Origin: a bacterium 1XD21-70
GTDB lineage: Bacteria > Bacillota > Clostridia > Lachnospirales > Lachnospiraceae
DNA length: 64,000 nt
Assembly (NCBI GenBank): GCA_003669055.1
Contig: RAYB01000003.1
Coordinates: 163,859 to 227,858 of the forward strand
Direction: 5' to 3'
Part shown: in pieces, positions 17,338 through 26,383 of the stretch
Layout: each line of letters opens with the position of its first letter
Position numbering within the stretch: the first letter of the stretch is position 1
Notes under the pieces: generated by a model
Databases searched by the model: none
What the model saw: only the letters and a program-made list of their open reading frames with translations
Told to the model about the DNA's origin: nothing
Made by a program: the position numbers and the translations under genes

Positions 17338-18402
17338 TTACGCCTCCCTTCCCGGATTCCTGCGTTTTTTATTCCCGAATTTTCCCCCAAGCCCGACCGC
17401 CTTGCAGGACACAAACGTGATAATGATCCCCTGGATAATCATGGACAATGACCGGGAAACATTGGTTGCCCTCTCCACCTGCAAAGAACCGGCCTTGACA
17501 ATCCCCATAAAAATACTGCCAAACAAAACCCCGGCCGGGGTGCTCCCCCCCAGCAGAGCCACCGCCAGGCCGTCAAATCCATAATCCGGCGAAAACTGGG
17601 ACATGAATTTATAAAGATAGCCCAGCACCTCCACCGATCCCGCTACCCCGCCGACCATGCCGGAAAGGAGCATGACACCCATGCGGACTTTATTGACACT
17701 CACACCCCCGCATTTGGCAAAACGGGGGTTTAGCCCGGAAATATGTATCTCATACCCCAGCTGTGTCTTATTCAGCAAAAACCAAAATACAAACACGGCA
17801 AACAGCGCCAGGAAGATCCCTGTATGGGCAGACAGGTTCGGCCAGATTTTGGCAAGCTTCGCCGTCTCCTCAATCTCCGTAGTGACAAGCGTTGAGCCGT
17901 AGGCGCCGCCTGCCAAAAAATAGTACTTGACCAGATAGTCCGTCAGGTTGATCGCCACATAATTCATCATCAATGTGATGACCATCTCACTGGCGCCATA
18001 ATACACCCGCGCCGCAGCCGGAACCAGAGCCCAGAGCATCCCCCCCACAGCTCCCGCCAGCAAACAGGCCAGGACATGGAGCGGCGCCGGGATGCCCTTT
18101 AGCATCGTCCCCGCCAATGCAGACAGCATGGCTCCGATATACATCTGGCCTTCCACGCCGATATTAAACATCCCGCCCCGAAATGCAATGGCGGCCGCAA
18201 CCCCGGTCAGCAAAACCGGCGTCGTCCACCGGATGGTAGATGCCACCGCGAACCTAGAACCCAGCGCACCCTGGAGCATTTTCCCATATATGGCAAGCGG
18301 ATGGTTGCCGGACATTATAATTACCACCCCGCCAAGCAGCAGGCTCAAAGACACAGCCATAAAGACCATACCGGCATTCGACTGCTTTAACCTATTCCAC
18401 AT
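17338..18402 (-). CDS. ABC transporter permease, nucleoside/BMP type (first)
   Basis: A 354-residue membrane protein of the NupP/YufP family with about nine to ten hydrophobic segments. The loop FRGGMFNIGVEGQMYIGAM is diagnostic, as are GLNPRFAKCGGVSVNK and DYGFDGLAVALLGG. Its start overlaps the ATPase gene by 11 bp, indicating coupled translation. Confidence 0.93.
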   Translation of the reverse strand: MWNRLKQSNAGMVFMAVSLSLLLGGVVIIMSGNHPLAIYGKMLQGALGSRFAVASTIRWTTPVLLTGVAAAIAFRGGMFNIGVEGQMYIGAMLSALAGTMLKGIPAPLHVLACLLAGAVGGMLWALVPAAARVYYGASEMVITLMMNYVAINLTDYLVKYYFLAGGAYGSTLVTTEIEETAKLAKIWPNLSAHTGIFLALFAVFVFWFLLNKTQLGYEIHISGLNPRFAKCGGVSVNKVRMGVMLLSGMVGGVAGSVEVLGYLYKFMSQFSPDYGFDGLAVALLGGSTPAGVLFGSIFMGIVKAGSLQVERATNVSRSLSMIIQGIIITFVSCKAVGLGGKFGNKKRRNPGREA

Positions 18403-19927
18403 CCTGCACCCTCCCCTCCTGTGTGACCCCTGCCATCAGCAGCCCTATTTTTTCCTCCGACAGTTCCCCGGCTTTTACCTCCCCGGAGATTTTCCCCTCA
18501 TACATCACAAGCACCCGGTCACTCAGCAGCATAATCTCCGAGAGTTCGTTCGACACCAGCAGCACGGCCTTCCCCTGATCCCTCATCCCGGCCAGGTGGC
18601 TGTGGATAAACTCCATTGCCCCGATATCCACGCCCCTCGTGGGCTGCGAGGCAATCAGGCATTGGGGATCCAGGTTGTATTCCCTGGCAAAAATAAGCTT
18701 CTGCATATTCCCACCTGACAAAGAGCTCCCCTTTGCCTTGTAGCCCGGGATTTTAATTTTAAATTTCTCCACCATCTCCCCTAGTTCATGCAGGGCTTTT
18801 TTCCTGGAAATCAGGGCGTGGCGGTTAATCCCCGGCTTCCGGTAGGTGGTCATCAGGAAATTGTCCTCAATCGTTGCATCCGGGGCGGAGCCTTCCCTCT
18901 GGCGATCCTCCGGTATATGTCCCAGCCCCATCGCCCTGCGCTGCCAAGGCGATGACTTTGCCTGCACCTTTTGGCCGCCGATCTCAACCGTGCCTGCATA
19001 TTCCTGGTTAATGCCGGAAATGACCTCAATCAGTTCTGTCTGGCCGTTCCCCTGCACCCCTGCAATCCCCACGATCTCCCCATAGCGGACGTCAAAAGAG
19101 ACATCATTGACCACCATCAGCCCGTCGTCATTTTTGCAGCGGATATTCCTGACGCCCAGCGCCCGCCCCCCGGCCTTCGTCTCCTGCTTGTCAATGCAAA
19201 GCATAAGACCTCTCCCGATCATCATCCTGGCAAGTTCCTGCTCATTGGTGTCCTTGGTAAAAACGTGCCCCGTTACCTGGCCGTCCCGCAGGACAGTCAC
19301 CTCATCCGTCAGCTGCATGACCTCCGACAGCTTGTGGGTAATCAATATGATGCTGGCACCCTGGTCCCGCAGGTTCCTTAGCGTCGCAAAAAGTTCCGTG
19401 ATCTCCTGCGGTGTCAGCACGGCCGTGGGCTCGTCCATAATCAGCACGTCTGCCCCCAAATAAAGCGCCTTGAGGATCTCCACCCTCTGCTTTAAGCCAA
19501 CCGGGAGATCCTCTGCCTTCGCATCGAGATCCATGTCAAAATTATATTTCCTGCACAAAAGGGCGATCTCTTCCTTGGCCTTTTTGATATCCACGAACCC
19601 ATATTTCAGAATCGGGCGCCCCAGGATAATATTCTCCACAACGGACATCGAATTGACCAGCGTAAAATGCTGATGCACCATCCCGATCCGGCAGCTGATA
19701 GCATCCCTCGGGGAATGGAAGGCAACCTGCTTCCCATTGATCCGGATCTCACCTTCATCCGGCCTGTACATCCCGTACAATTGCTTCATCAGCGTCGTCT
19801 TCCCGGCTCCATTTTCCCCGACAATCCCATGGATGGAATTCTTCCTGACTGAGATTGTAATGTGGTTGTTTGCAATGGTTCCCGGAAAAGCCTTTACGAT
19901 ATCTTTCAGTAAAACAGCTTCCTCCAT
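18392..19927 (-). CDS. ABC transporter ATP-binding protein, nucleoside/BMP type
   Basis: A 511-residue double-ATPase protein (NupO/YufO-like) that powers uptake by the two permeases. The first ATPase domain has Walker [10 protein letters not shown], signature [15 protein letters not shown] and Walker [12 protein letters not shown]. The second has a modified Walker [11 protein letters not shown] and signature [15 protein letters not shown], the usual asymmetry of this family. The ATG at 19927 follows AAGGAG and starts [16 protein letters not shown], the family's usual start; an upstream extension is not supported. Confidence 0.94.
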   Translation of the reverse strand: MEEAVLLKDIVKAFPGTIANNHITISVRKNSIHGIVGENGAGKTTLMKQLYGMYRPDEGEIRINGKQVAFHSPRDAISCRIGMVHQHFTLVNSMSVVENIILGRPILKYGFVDIKKAKEEIALLCRKYNFDMDLDAKAEDLPVGLKQRVEILKALYLGADVLIMDEPTAVLTPQEITELFATLRNLRDQGASIILITHKLSEVMQLTDEVTVLRDGQVTGHVFTKDTNEQELARMMIGRGLMLCIDKQETKAGGRALGVRNIRCKNDDGLMVVNDVSFDVRYGEIVGIAGVQGNGQTELIEVISGINQEYAGTVEIGGQKVQAKSSPWQRRAMGLGHIPEDRQREGSAPDATIEDNFLMTTYRKPGINRHALISRKKALHELGEMVEKFKIKIPGYKAKGSSLSGGNMQKLIFAREYNLDPQCLIASQPTRGVDIGAMEFIHSHLAGMRDQGKAVLLVSNELSEIMLLSDRVLVMYEGKISGEVKAGELSEEKIGLLMAGVTQEGRVQDVE

Positions 19928-20019
19928 GGGGCACCCCTTCTCCTTTCCTGCTGATTTGATATAAGCCCACAGCTGCCTGTCCCGCCCGGCAGCCAGGGCC
20001 AAAGTTCAGTACACTAGTG

Positions 20020-21114
20020 TCACTCCAGGGTGGCAATCACTTCCTCATATGTGGGCATGGATTTCACCACAATCTCTCCTGATTTGATCTGTTCGGTGAC
20101 TTCCTCCACCTTGTCCCGCACCTCCTGCGGGATCTCGCACTGGGACTCATCCGCAAGTTTGCAATAAGCGTATCCGTTCTCCAGTGTCAGCACCTTAAGC
20201 CCCGGCTCAAAGATCCCATCATTCCAGTCAATCACCAGATCCTTTGCCGCCGTGTCCCAGGCTTCATAGTGGGAAGCAAGCACCTGGCCCGGCAAGCGCC
20301 CATTGTTGTCATCCGTACATCCCATCACATAATAGCCCTCGCCCATCTCCTTGGCTGCCTCATAAAGCCCAAGTGCGCTTTTCCCTCCGGAGCCCCACAG
20401 CACGTCCGCCCCGTTCTGATAATGCACCAAGGCAAGTTCCTTCGCCTTCGCCGGGTCCTCAAAGCTTCCGATCCAGCTTGTCTGCACCTCAATCTCCGGG
20501 TTCACATACTCAATGCCTTCCTTATATCCGTCCAGGTACCGGTGGGTATCCGGGTTATCTACGCCGCCCACAAAAGCGACCTTATTATTCTTCGTCGTCA
20601 TCGCCGCCAGGACACCCATCACAAAGGAAGACTGTTGCTCATAGCAGCAGATCCCCTCCAGGTTATCCCCCTTGGTGGCACAGATGGCATGGATAAAGGA
20701 GACATCCGGGTTCTGCTGTGACACGGCCTTCACCGAATCGATCAGTTCCGGGAACACCGCAAAAATCAGGTTATACCCCTCACTGACCATCGCCTGCATG
20801 CTCTCCTCGTATTCCCCCTTCTTGGCCTCCACTACATGGACTTCAATCCCGGCCTCGTCGCACCCTGCCTTGATCCCCCTGTACACCATGTCAACCGGGC
20901 CGTCATCCCCAAGCCTCTGGGCAGTAATATACGCAACCTTATTCACGCCTTTGCCTTCCTCTGCCTTCTCCCCCGCCGGGTCTTTTTTTGTTGCCGCCCC
21001 TGTCTCCGCCTGGGGAGCCGCCTCCGTCGTCGGTGCCTCATTCACCTTCTGGCATCCCCCCAGCGCCATAAGCGCCGCACACGCAGCAACCAGCAATGCA
21101 GTCTTTCTCTTCAT
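20020..21114 (-). CDS. BMP-family substrate-binding lipoprotein
   Basis: A 364-residue receptor of the basic-membrane-protein (BmpA/PnrA) family, binding nucleosides or similar heterocycles outside the cell. It starts with a lipoprotein signal ending in LGGC, then a low-complexity Ala/Thr/Glu linker, then a two-lobe fold (VAYITAQRLGDDGPVDMVYRG, VAFVGGVDNPDTHRYLDGY, DVLWGSGGKSALGLYEAA). It is first in the operon. Its promoter carries a LacI-type operator. The M20 enzyme downstream points to a ureide or purine-derived ligand. Confidence 0.92.
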   Translation of the reverse strand: MKRKTALLVAACAALMALGGCQKVNEAPTTEAAPQAETGAATKKDPAGEKAEEGKGVNKVAYITAQRLGDDGPVDMVYRGIKAGCDEAGIEVHVVEAKKGEYEESMQAMVSEGYNLIFAVFPELIDSVKAVSQQNPDVSFIHAICATKGDNLEGICCYEQQSSFVMGVLAAMTTKNNKVAFVGGVDNPDTHRYLDGYKEGIEYVNPEIEVQTSWIGSFEDPAKAKELALVHYQNGADVLWGSGGKSALGLYEAAKEMGEGYYVMGCTDDNNGRLPGQVLASHYEAWDTAAKDLVIDWNDGIFEPGLKVLTLENGYAYCKLADESQCEIPQEVRDKVEEVTEQIKSGEIVVKSMPTYEEVIATLE

Positions 21115-21191
21115 TTTGCTCCCTCCTTATACGTTCTCCACAGTTCCTTGCAGCTATTCTAACCACAGCTGCCGGAATTATAACTACTATT

Positions 21192-21207
21192 TTGTAACCG
21201 TTTACAA
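21192..21207. promoter_or_regulatory. LacI/CcpA-type operator in the BMP promoter
   Basis: TTGTAACCGTTTACAA is a 16-bp near-palindrome with the central CG of LacI-family operators, and it exactly fits the cre consensus TGWAANCGNTNWCA. It lies 5 bp downstream of the -10. The divergent LacI gene is the first candidate; CcpA is the alternative. Confidence 0.8.
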
Positions 21208-21212
21208 TCGCA

Positions 21213-21241
21213 ATGATAGCACAGTTACTCAGCAATGTCAA
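21213..21241 (-). promoter_or_regulatory. Promoter of the BMP-ABC-M20 operon
   Basis: On the minus strand TTGACA (21241-21236) is 17 bp from TATCAT (21218-21213), about 100 bp before the lipoprotein ATG. Confidence 0.8.
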
Positions 21242-21355
21242 CATATTTTCAACGTATTTTTCCTATTTTTTATTTATTTTACTCGTATTATATGTTTTTT
21301 CAAAAGTTTTTATCCCTACCTCTCTTCCTTTACCCTCCTCGGCCTCCCCATTATA

Positions 21356-21399
21356 TTGTAATCGTTTTTATTGCTTTTTCAAAAATTCTATGCTATAAT
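21356..21399 (+). promoter_or_regulatory. Promoter of the LacI gene with a degenerate operator
   Basis: TTGCTT (21371-21376), a 17-bp spacer and a perfect TATAAT (21394-21399) precede the LacI gene. TTGTAATCG at 21356-21364 repeats the left half of the operator in the BMP promoter, just upstream of the -35, suggesting autoregulation. A G/C-rich hairpin (21420-21455) with A5/T5 in its stem lies in the leader. These elements fill most of the 373-bp gap. Confidence 0.65.
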
Positions 21400-21487
21400 A
21401 GGGGCACAAAATATGTACTGGCCAAAAAGGGGGGCCGCCACGGCTCCTTTTTGCCACCCCACTACCCACCAAGAGTAAAGGATCCCC

Positions 21488-22474
21488 ATGAATATTCACG
21501 AAATCGCCAAACAAGCCAACGTATCCATTGCAACCGTTTCCAGAGTCCTGAACAATAAGCCAAACATCAGCCCCAAGACTTATAAAAAGGTCATGGACGT
21601 CCTCGAGGAAACCGGCTATAGCCCAAACGCTATCGCCCGCGGGCTGAAGCACAATTCCATGAACATGATCGGCATCGTGGTCGATGACATCCGCAACCTA
21701 TACCGTGCCCATGTGATCTACCACCTAGAAGACCTCCTGAGCCGGCAAGGCTATACCACCATTGTCTTCAACGCCTGCACAAAGGGAGGTTCCCTGTTCT
21801 CTTTGCTGTCCCAGCATCAGTTTGACTCCCTCATTTTTGTGGGATCCTCGCTGAGCACCCATGACGTCAGCCATTTTATTTCAACCAGCTGCCCACAAAA
21901 GCCTGTATTAATGTTCAACGGATACGTTGGCCTTCCCAATGTCATCTCCGTCATCTGTGATGAGGCACGGGGGATGCAGATGATGGCAGACCACATTTAC
22001 CGCACAGGGAAACGCCGGTTTTTGTACGTCAACTACGGACAGAACCTTGCCAGCCAGCGGAAACTGTCCGGTTTTTGCGACAAGCTTTCTGAATTAAACC
22101 TGGAATTTTCCAGCAGCCATGTATTTGAAGCCCCCAGCGATGATTTTGAAGGCGGCTGCAAAGCCGGGCAGGCCATCATCGACAGCGGCATCCCCTTTGA
22201 TGCCGTGCTTTGCAGCCTTGACCTCCCGGCCATGGGTGTGATCCAGGTACTTCGCCAGTATGGATACTCGATCCCGGCAGATGTCTCGGTCAGCGGCTTT
22301 GACAACCTCATCTACGGCAAACTCACCCCGCCATACCTGACCTCCGTGGACGGGAAGATACAGGAACTGGCCAATATCGCCGTAAAAAAGCTTGTGGCCG
22401 CCTTAGCAGGGGAAGAGGTAAGCCATGAGCCCTACAGCATCTCCCCATCCCTGTACCTCGGGGGCACTACCTAA
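21488..22474 (+). CDS. LacI-family transcriptional regulator
   Basis: A 328-residue repressor. The N-terminal helix-turn-helix reads MNIHEIAKQANVSIATVSRV with the hinge-helix region YSPNAIARGLK. A periplasmic-binding-like effector domain follows, with the usual VSVSGFDNL near the C-terminus. It sits between the BMP operon (divergent) and the amidohydrolase gene (co-directional), so it likely controls both arms in response to the transported compound. Confidence 0.95.
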   Translation: MNIHEIAKQANVSIATVSRVLNNKPNISPKTYKKVMDVLEETGYSPNAIARGLKHNSMNMIGIVVDDIRNLYRAHVIYHLEDLLSRQGYTTIVFNACTKGGSLFSLLSQHQFDSLIFVGSSLSTHDVSHFISTSCPQKPVLMFNGYVGLPNVISVICDEARGMQMMADHIYRTGKRRFLYVNYGQNLASQRKLSGFCDKLSELNLEFSSSHVFEAPSDDFEGGCKAGQAIIDSGIPFDAVLCSLDLPAMGVIQVLRQYGYSIPADVSVSGFDNLIYGKLTPPYLTSVDGKIQELANIAVKKLVAALAGEEVSHEPYSISPSLYLGGTT

Positions 22475-22481
22475 ACCATGC

Positions 22482-22529
22482 CCTCAGCGGACAAGAAGAC
22501 TCGCGGTTTTGTCCCTTTGTCCGCTGAGG
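22482..22529. other. Stem-loop between LacI and amidohydrolase genes
   Basis: CCTCAGCGGACAA (22482-22494) pairs perfectly with 22517-22529 around a 22-nt loop, starting 8 bp after the LacI stop. No T-tract follows. It may be an attenuator or RNA-processing site that sets relative expression of the two genes. Confidence 0.5.
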
Positions 22530-22615
22530 CTGCCCTTCGGGCATTAGCACTCCCGAAAGACACTGCTTCATGCATGCCCTTACAAGGCATCACCTACCCA
22601 GAAAGGAGTTACCCC

Positions 22616-23953
22616 ATGTTTGACCTGCTTATCAAAAACGGGCTCACTGTCATCCCGGCCGGTCCCCGGCTGCTGTCCATCGCTGTCAGGAACGGGAAAA
22701 TTGCAGGATTATTGGACACAGAATCCGAAGTCCCCGCCAAGGAGGTTCTCGATTTCACCGGGAAAATCATCTTCCCGGGGCTGATTGATTCCCATGCCCA
22801 TGTGACCTACTGCGCGGATTTTTCCTCCGGCTCCCACACAGCCGCCAGCGGCGGGGTCACCACCCTAGTGGAGATGCCCCAGTCCGGCCATCTCCCCTCT
22901 GTCTTCGACCAGGATACCCTCTCCGGGCGGATCGCCTCCATCCAGGAGTGCTCTGTCGTTGACTGTGCATTGTACGGGGGCGTCCGGGCCGGCCAATTGG
23001 AGCACATGGAAGAATTAGTGAAGGGCGGGGTTGCCGCCTTCAAGGTATTCTTAAGCGATGCCGGGGATTACGGCTCTTTTGACGATGCCAGCCTCCTAAG
23101 GCTAATGCAGGCTTCCCGCCGCTACAATTGCCTGGTTGCCGCCCACGCAGAATCCCAGCCTATCTGCGCCATGGAAACCCAAGACATGATAGCTGCCCAA
23201 AAAGGCGCAGAAGGCAACAGCAAAAGCCGCCCGGTCATCTCAGAAGTCCTCGCGGCCACCCGCCTCTGCACCCTTGCCCTGCACGAGCATGCCCGCGTCA
23301 GCATCTGCCATATTTCCTCCCGGCAGGTAACACGCATCATTCAGGAATTCCGCCGAAAAGGCCTGCAGGTTTATGCCGAGACATGTCCGCATTACCTGCT
23401 CCTCAGCCATGATGACGTGGCCAGGCACGGTGCCTGGGCCAAATGCGCCCCGCCCCTGCGCAGCCAAAATACAGTGGACGGCTTATGGGAAAGCGTGGCC
23501 AGCGGGGAGATCGATATGGTCGGCAGTGACCACGCGACCTATTCCGATGCCCAGAAATCCGCCGGAAGCTTCTGGTCTGCCCCCGGGGGCTTCCCCGGCC
23601 TCGATTTGATCCTCCCCGGCCTCTACAGCGAAGGGGTCTGCCAGCGCGGCCTCCCCCTCAGCCTCTTAGCACAAATCACCGCGTCCAACCCGGCCAGGAT
23701 ATTCGGCCTGGACTACTGCAAAGGCAGCATTGAGATTGGCAAGGATGCCGATTTTGCCGTCCTGGATCCAAGCATCCGTTGGGAATTCCATGCCTCCGGC
23801 ACCTTTTACGACACCAAATCCACACACTACCCTTATGAAGGGAAAACCTTCCAGGGCAAAGTAACCAATACCTTTGTGCGGGGAAGGCAAATCTGGCAAG
23901 ACGGGAAAATCCTGGCAGGCCGCCATGGCAAATACATCCCCGCCCGCCATTAA
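22616..23953 (+). CDS. Cyclic amidohydrolase (allantoinase/dihydropyrimidinase-like)
   Basis: A 445-residue binuclear-metal amidohydrolase that opens cyclic amides. The HxH motif is DSHAHVTY, the bridging carboxylated lysine is in AAFKVF, later ligands are in AHAESQ and CHISS, and the catalytic aspartate is in GSDHATY. Similarity to allantoinase and hydantoinase is clear but does not fix the substrate. ATG 22616 follows GAAAGGAG; the longer opening runs through a hairpin and is rejected. With the M20 enzyme it would form a ring-opening plus decarbamoylating pair. Confidence 0.9.
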   Translation: MFDLLIKNGLTVIPAGPRLLSIAVRNGKIAGLLDTESEVPAKEVLDFTGKIIFPGLIDSHAHVTYCADFSSGSHTAASGGVTTLVEMPQSGHLPSVFDQDTLSGRIASIQECSVVDCALYGGVRAGQLEHMEELVKGGVAAFKVFLSDAGDYGSFDDASLLRLMQASRRYNCLVAAHAESQPICAMETQDMIAAQKGAEGNSKSRPVISEVLAATRLCTLALHEHARVSICHISSRQVTRIIQEFRRKGLQVYAETCPHYLLLSHDDVARHGAWAKCAPPLRSQNTVDGLWESVASGEIDMVGSDHATYSDAQKSAGSFWSAPGGFPGLDLILPGLYSEGVCQRGLPLSLLAQITASNPARIFGLDYCKGSIEIGKDADFAVLDPSIRWEFHASGTFYDTKSTHYPYEGKTFQGKVTNTFVRGRQIWQDGKILAGRHGKYIPARH

Positions 23954-23970
23954 AATCCGTAACAATAAAA

Positions 23971-23996
23971 AAGCCGTAGATTTTACTCTGCGGCTT
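23971..23996 (-). terminator. Terminator between the amidohydrolase and helD-like genes
   Basis: AAGCCGTAGA (23971-23980) pairs with TCTGCGGCTT (23987-23996) with one G-T pair. On the minus strand it is followed by T6, so it is a good terminator for the helD-like gene; it may also slow the convergent transcript. Confidence 0.85.
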
Positions 23997-24004
23997 ATCA
24001 TTAT

Positions 24005-26167
24005 CTATATCAGCGGGCTTACCTCTTTTTCGCAAAATAAACCAAGTTTGTGAAGCGCCCTGGTACAGGCAACATATAAGAGATTTTTATCGTCTTCGTC
24101 ATGGTAGTTTTGGCTGTCCGCATCACAGATTAAGACGGCATCGAATTCTAACCCTTTCGACATATATACCGGTATGATAAACACGCCCTGCAATTCTGAG
24201 GTGCTCCCGTTTCTGATTAACTGAATATCCAATTTGTGGTTTATCTTATTAAATAATCGGATGGAATTGCTTTCGGTTTTACAGATTAAGCCGATTGACC
24301 GCAGCCCCTTTTCCCGGCATGATTTTACTTCTTCAGCAATCTTATCAATAAGGGCATCGGAATTATCAGCAACAAATACCTCCGGGCTGTCCCCGTTCCG
24401 GTTAAAGCTTTTGATCTGCGGGCTTTGTTCCATGAACTTTAGGCTAAAATTTAATATCTCATTTGTGCAGCGAAAACTTTTGTCCAGCATAATGAGAGAG
24501 GACTTTTTCTTGTTCAGTATTTTTTGGATTTGTCCGTAAAAAGATACATCCTCTTTTTTGGCAAGGGTTTGTTTCATATCTCCTAATATTGTAAACTTCG
24601 CATTTGGAAATAACAATCTGAATAGTTCATATTGGAGCGGGTAATAATCCTGGGCTTCATCGATGACTACCTGCTTGATATTTTTGTATTCATTCGTTCC
24701 ATATATTTTCAAATATAAATAGGCGATGGCTATCGCATCATCATAATATAAACAGCCTGTTTCCAAATTTTCTTTTGTATATTCCCAGATCTCCTTTATA
24801 TGTTCTACCGGCTTGCTGTCCTGTAGCAAACTGTAAAAATAGGCTTCCTTGGTAAATAATATTTTATACAGTTCAACCACGTCAATTTTCATATATTTCT
24901 GCAGTTCCTGTTTTACTAAATTCCTTTCTGCTTTATGTCCCCTGCCTTTCCCCGACCCTGAAATTAACTCTAAGACATAATCCTTTAATTGCTCCAGCTT
25001 TATGCCTAATGGTGTTTCTTTTCTTCCTAATATTTTATCCTTTAGGGCCTGCTTGCCTGCAACACATACTCCCTCATAATAAACATCATCAAATTCTATC
25101 CATTGTTCTGGTATATCACAAAGGAACCGGTCTAATGTTTCTAAAAAAAGTTTTGACGTTTTAAATTCGATACTGTCCTTCCGGATTTGTTTGTATTGTG
25201 AATGAGAAATAATATTTTCTAAAAACTTGTTTTTCGGCTGGATATCCCTGCCTTTTATTATTGTGTTCAGGATATCATCAAATACAACCGAAACAACATT
25301 GTCTTCCCCTAATTCAGGCAATACATTCGATATATATTGTTCAAATAAAGAGTTGGGAGAAATAATCATAATATTATGGGAAGACAGCTTTGTTTGCAAT
25401 CCTTGATACATAAGATAGGCGGCTCTATGAAGTGCAATGGATGTTTTACCGCTTCCCGCCACGCCCTGCACCATCAGCAGGTCATTTTCCATATCTCTGA
25501 TAACAACGTCCTGTTCCTGTTGTATTGTTTCGATAATCGCTTTCATTTGGGCGGTTGTATTCTGTGATAACATTTGCCTTAAAAATTCATCCACAATCTG
25601 CACATCCGCATCAAAAAAATATTCCAGCATTCCGTTCTTTATTTCATATTGGCGTTTTAAATTAAGTCTGCCTGTAATCCGCCCACATGGGGCATCATAA
25701 AATGCTTCCCCTTTCATAAAACGGTAAAAAACACTGGCAACCGGCGACCTCCAATCATAAACATACATCTCCTGGCAATTGGTTTTCCGCAGGGAAGAAC
25801 GTCCGATATATATTTTTTCAAACTCTTCCTCATCATCAAATTTAAAATCAATCCGGGCAAAATACGGTGATTTTATCATGTTTTCGAGCAAAAATATCTT
25901 ATGCTTTTCTTCCTCATAATCTACAATTTTGTCTGTAACAGGATTGACATATTGGCTTAACTCAACAAGTGCTTCAAAGCCGTCCGAAGAGTATAGGTTT
26001 GTAATGCTATGTGTTGTATTTTCACGGACTTCCTTTTTTGCTTCAACGATTTCTGACTTCTTTTTTTCGGCAGTTTCTTTTGCTTTTTTTAATTGTTCCT
26101 CGGCTAAAGTTATCGTTTGCCTTAATCTTTTTTCTTCATACTCTCTCTCTGACTGATTATTTCCCAT
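24005..26167 (-). CDS. helD: HelD-like superfamily 1 helicase / RNA polymerase recycling factor
   Basis: A 720-residue UvrD/Rep-type ATPase. An N-terminal coiled coil (about residues 8-50) resembles the arm HelD inserts into RNA polymerase's secondary channel. Helicase motifs follow: GVAGSGKT (235-242), VIDEAQDYYPLQ, LGDMKQT, GLEFDAVLICD and LLYVACTRALHKLG. Members release stalled RNA polymerase from DNA. ATG 26167 follows AAGGAGGT; an upstream TTG overlaps that site. Base composition is visibly more A/T-rich than its neighbours, which suggests a transferred gene. Confidence 0.88.
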   Translation of the reverse strand: MGNNQSEREYEEKRLRQTITLAEEQLKKAKETAEKKKSEIVEAKKEVRENTTHSITNLYSSDGFEALVELSQYVNPVTDKIVDYEEEKHKIFLLENMIKSPYFARIDFKFDDEEEFEKIYIGRSSLRKTNCQEMYVYDWRSPVASVFYRFMKGEAFYDAPCGRITGRLNLKRQYEIKNGMLEYFFDADVQIVDEFLRQMLSQNTTAQMKAIIETIQQEQDVVIRDMENDLLMVQGVAGSGKTSIALHRAAYLMYQGLQTKLSSHNIMIISPNSLFEQYISNVLPELGEDNVVSVVFDDILNTIIKGRDIQPKNKFLENIISHSQYKQIRKDSIEFKTSKLFLETLDRFLCDIPEQWIEFDDVYYEGVCVAGKQALKDKILGRKETPLGIKLEQLKDYVLELISGSGKGRGHKAERNLVKQELQKYMKIDVVELYKILFTKEAYFYSLLQDSKPVEHIKEIWEYTKENLETGCLYYDDAIAIAYLYLKIYGTNEYKNIKQVVIDEAQDYYPLQYELFRLLFPNAKFTILGDMKQTLAKKEDVSFYGQIQKILNKKKSSLIMLDKSFRCTNEILNFSLKFMEQSPQIKSFNRNGDSPEVFVADNSDALIDKIAEEVKSCREKGLRSIGLICKTESNSIRLFNKINHKLDIQLIRNGSTSELQGVFIIPVYMSKGLEFDAVLICDADSQNYHDEDDKNLLYVACTRALHKLGLFCEKEVSPLI

Positions 26168-26296
26168 AATAACTATGACCTCCTTAACCAAAATCGAAAG
26201 ATGGTTTTACTGAAACATGGTTAGGTTAGTGTCTTGACCACATTATATTCAGCCAAACCTCCTTGCTCACTGAGGGTAGCAAACCCCCATAAAATA

Positions 26297-26305
26297 TGGT
26301 ATACT
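26297..26305 (+). promoter_or_regulatory. Extended -10 promoter of the amidase gene
   Basis: TGGTATACT is an extended -10; only a weak -35 (TAGCAA at 26277-26282) lies 17 bp upstream. A small GCAGCGG/CCGCTGC hairpin (26334-26360) lies just before the ribosome site. Confidence 0.5.
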
Positions 26306-26383
26306 GTGGTCACTTAACCATTTTAAAAACACCGCAGCGGCCGCCAGCTGCTGCCGCTGCGCCACATCAGCAAGGAGTACATA

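Noticed and set aside
24005..26191. Longer start for the helD-like gene at 26191
   Set aside because: It is a TTG that overlaps the AAGGAGGT ribosome site serving the ATG at 26167.
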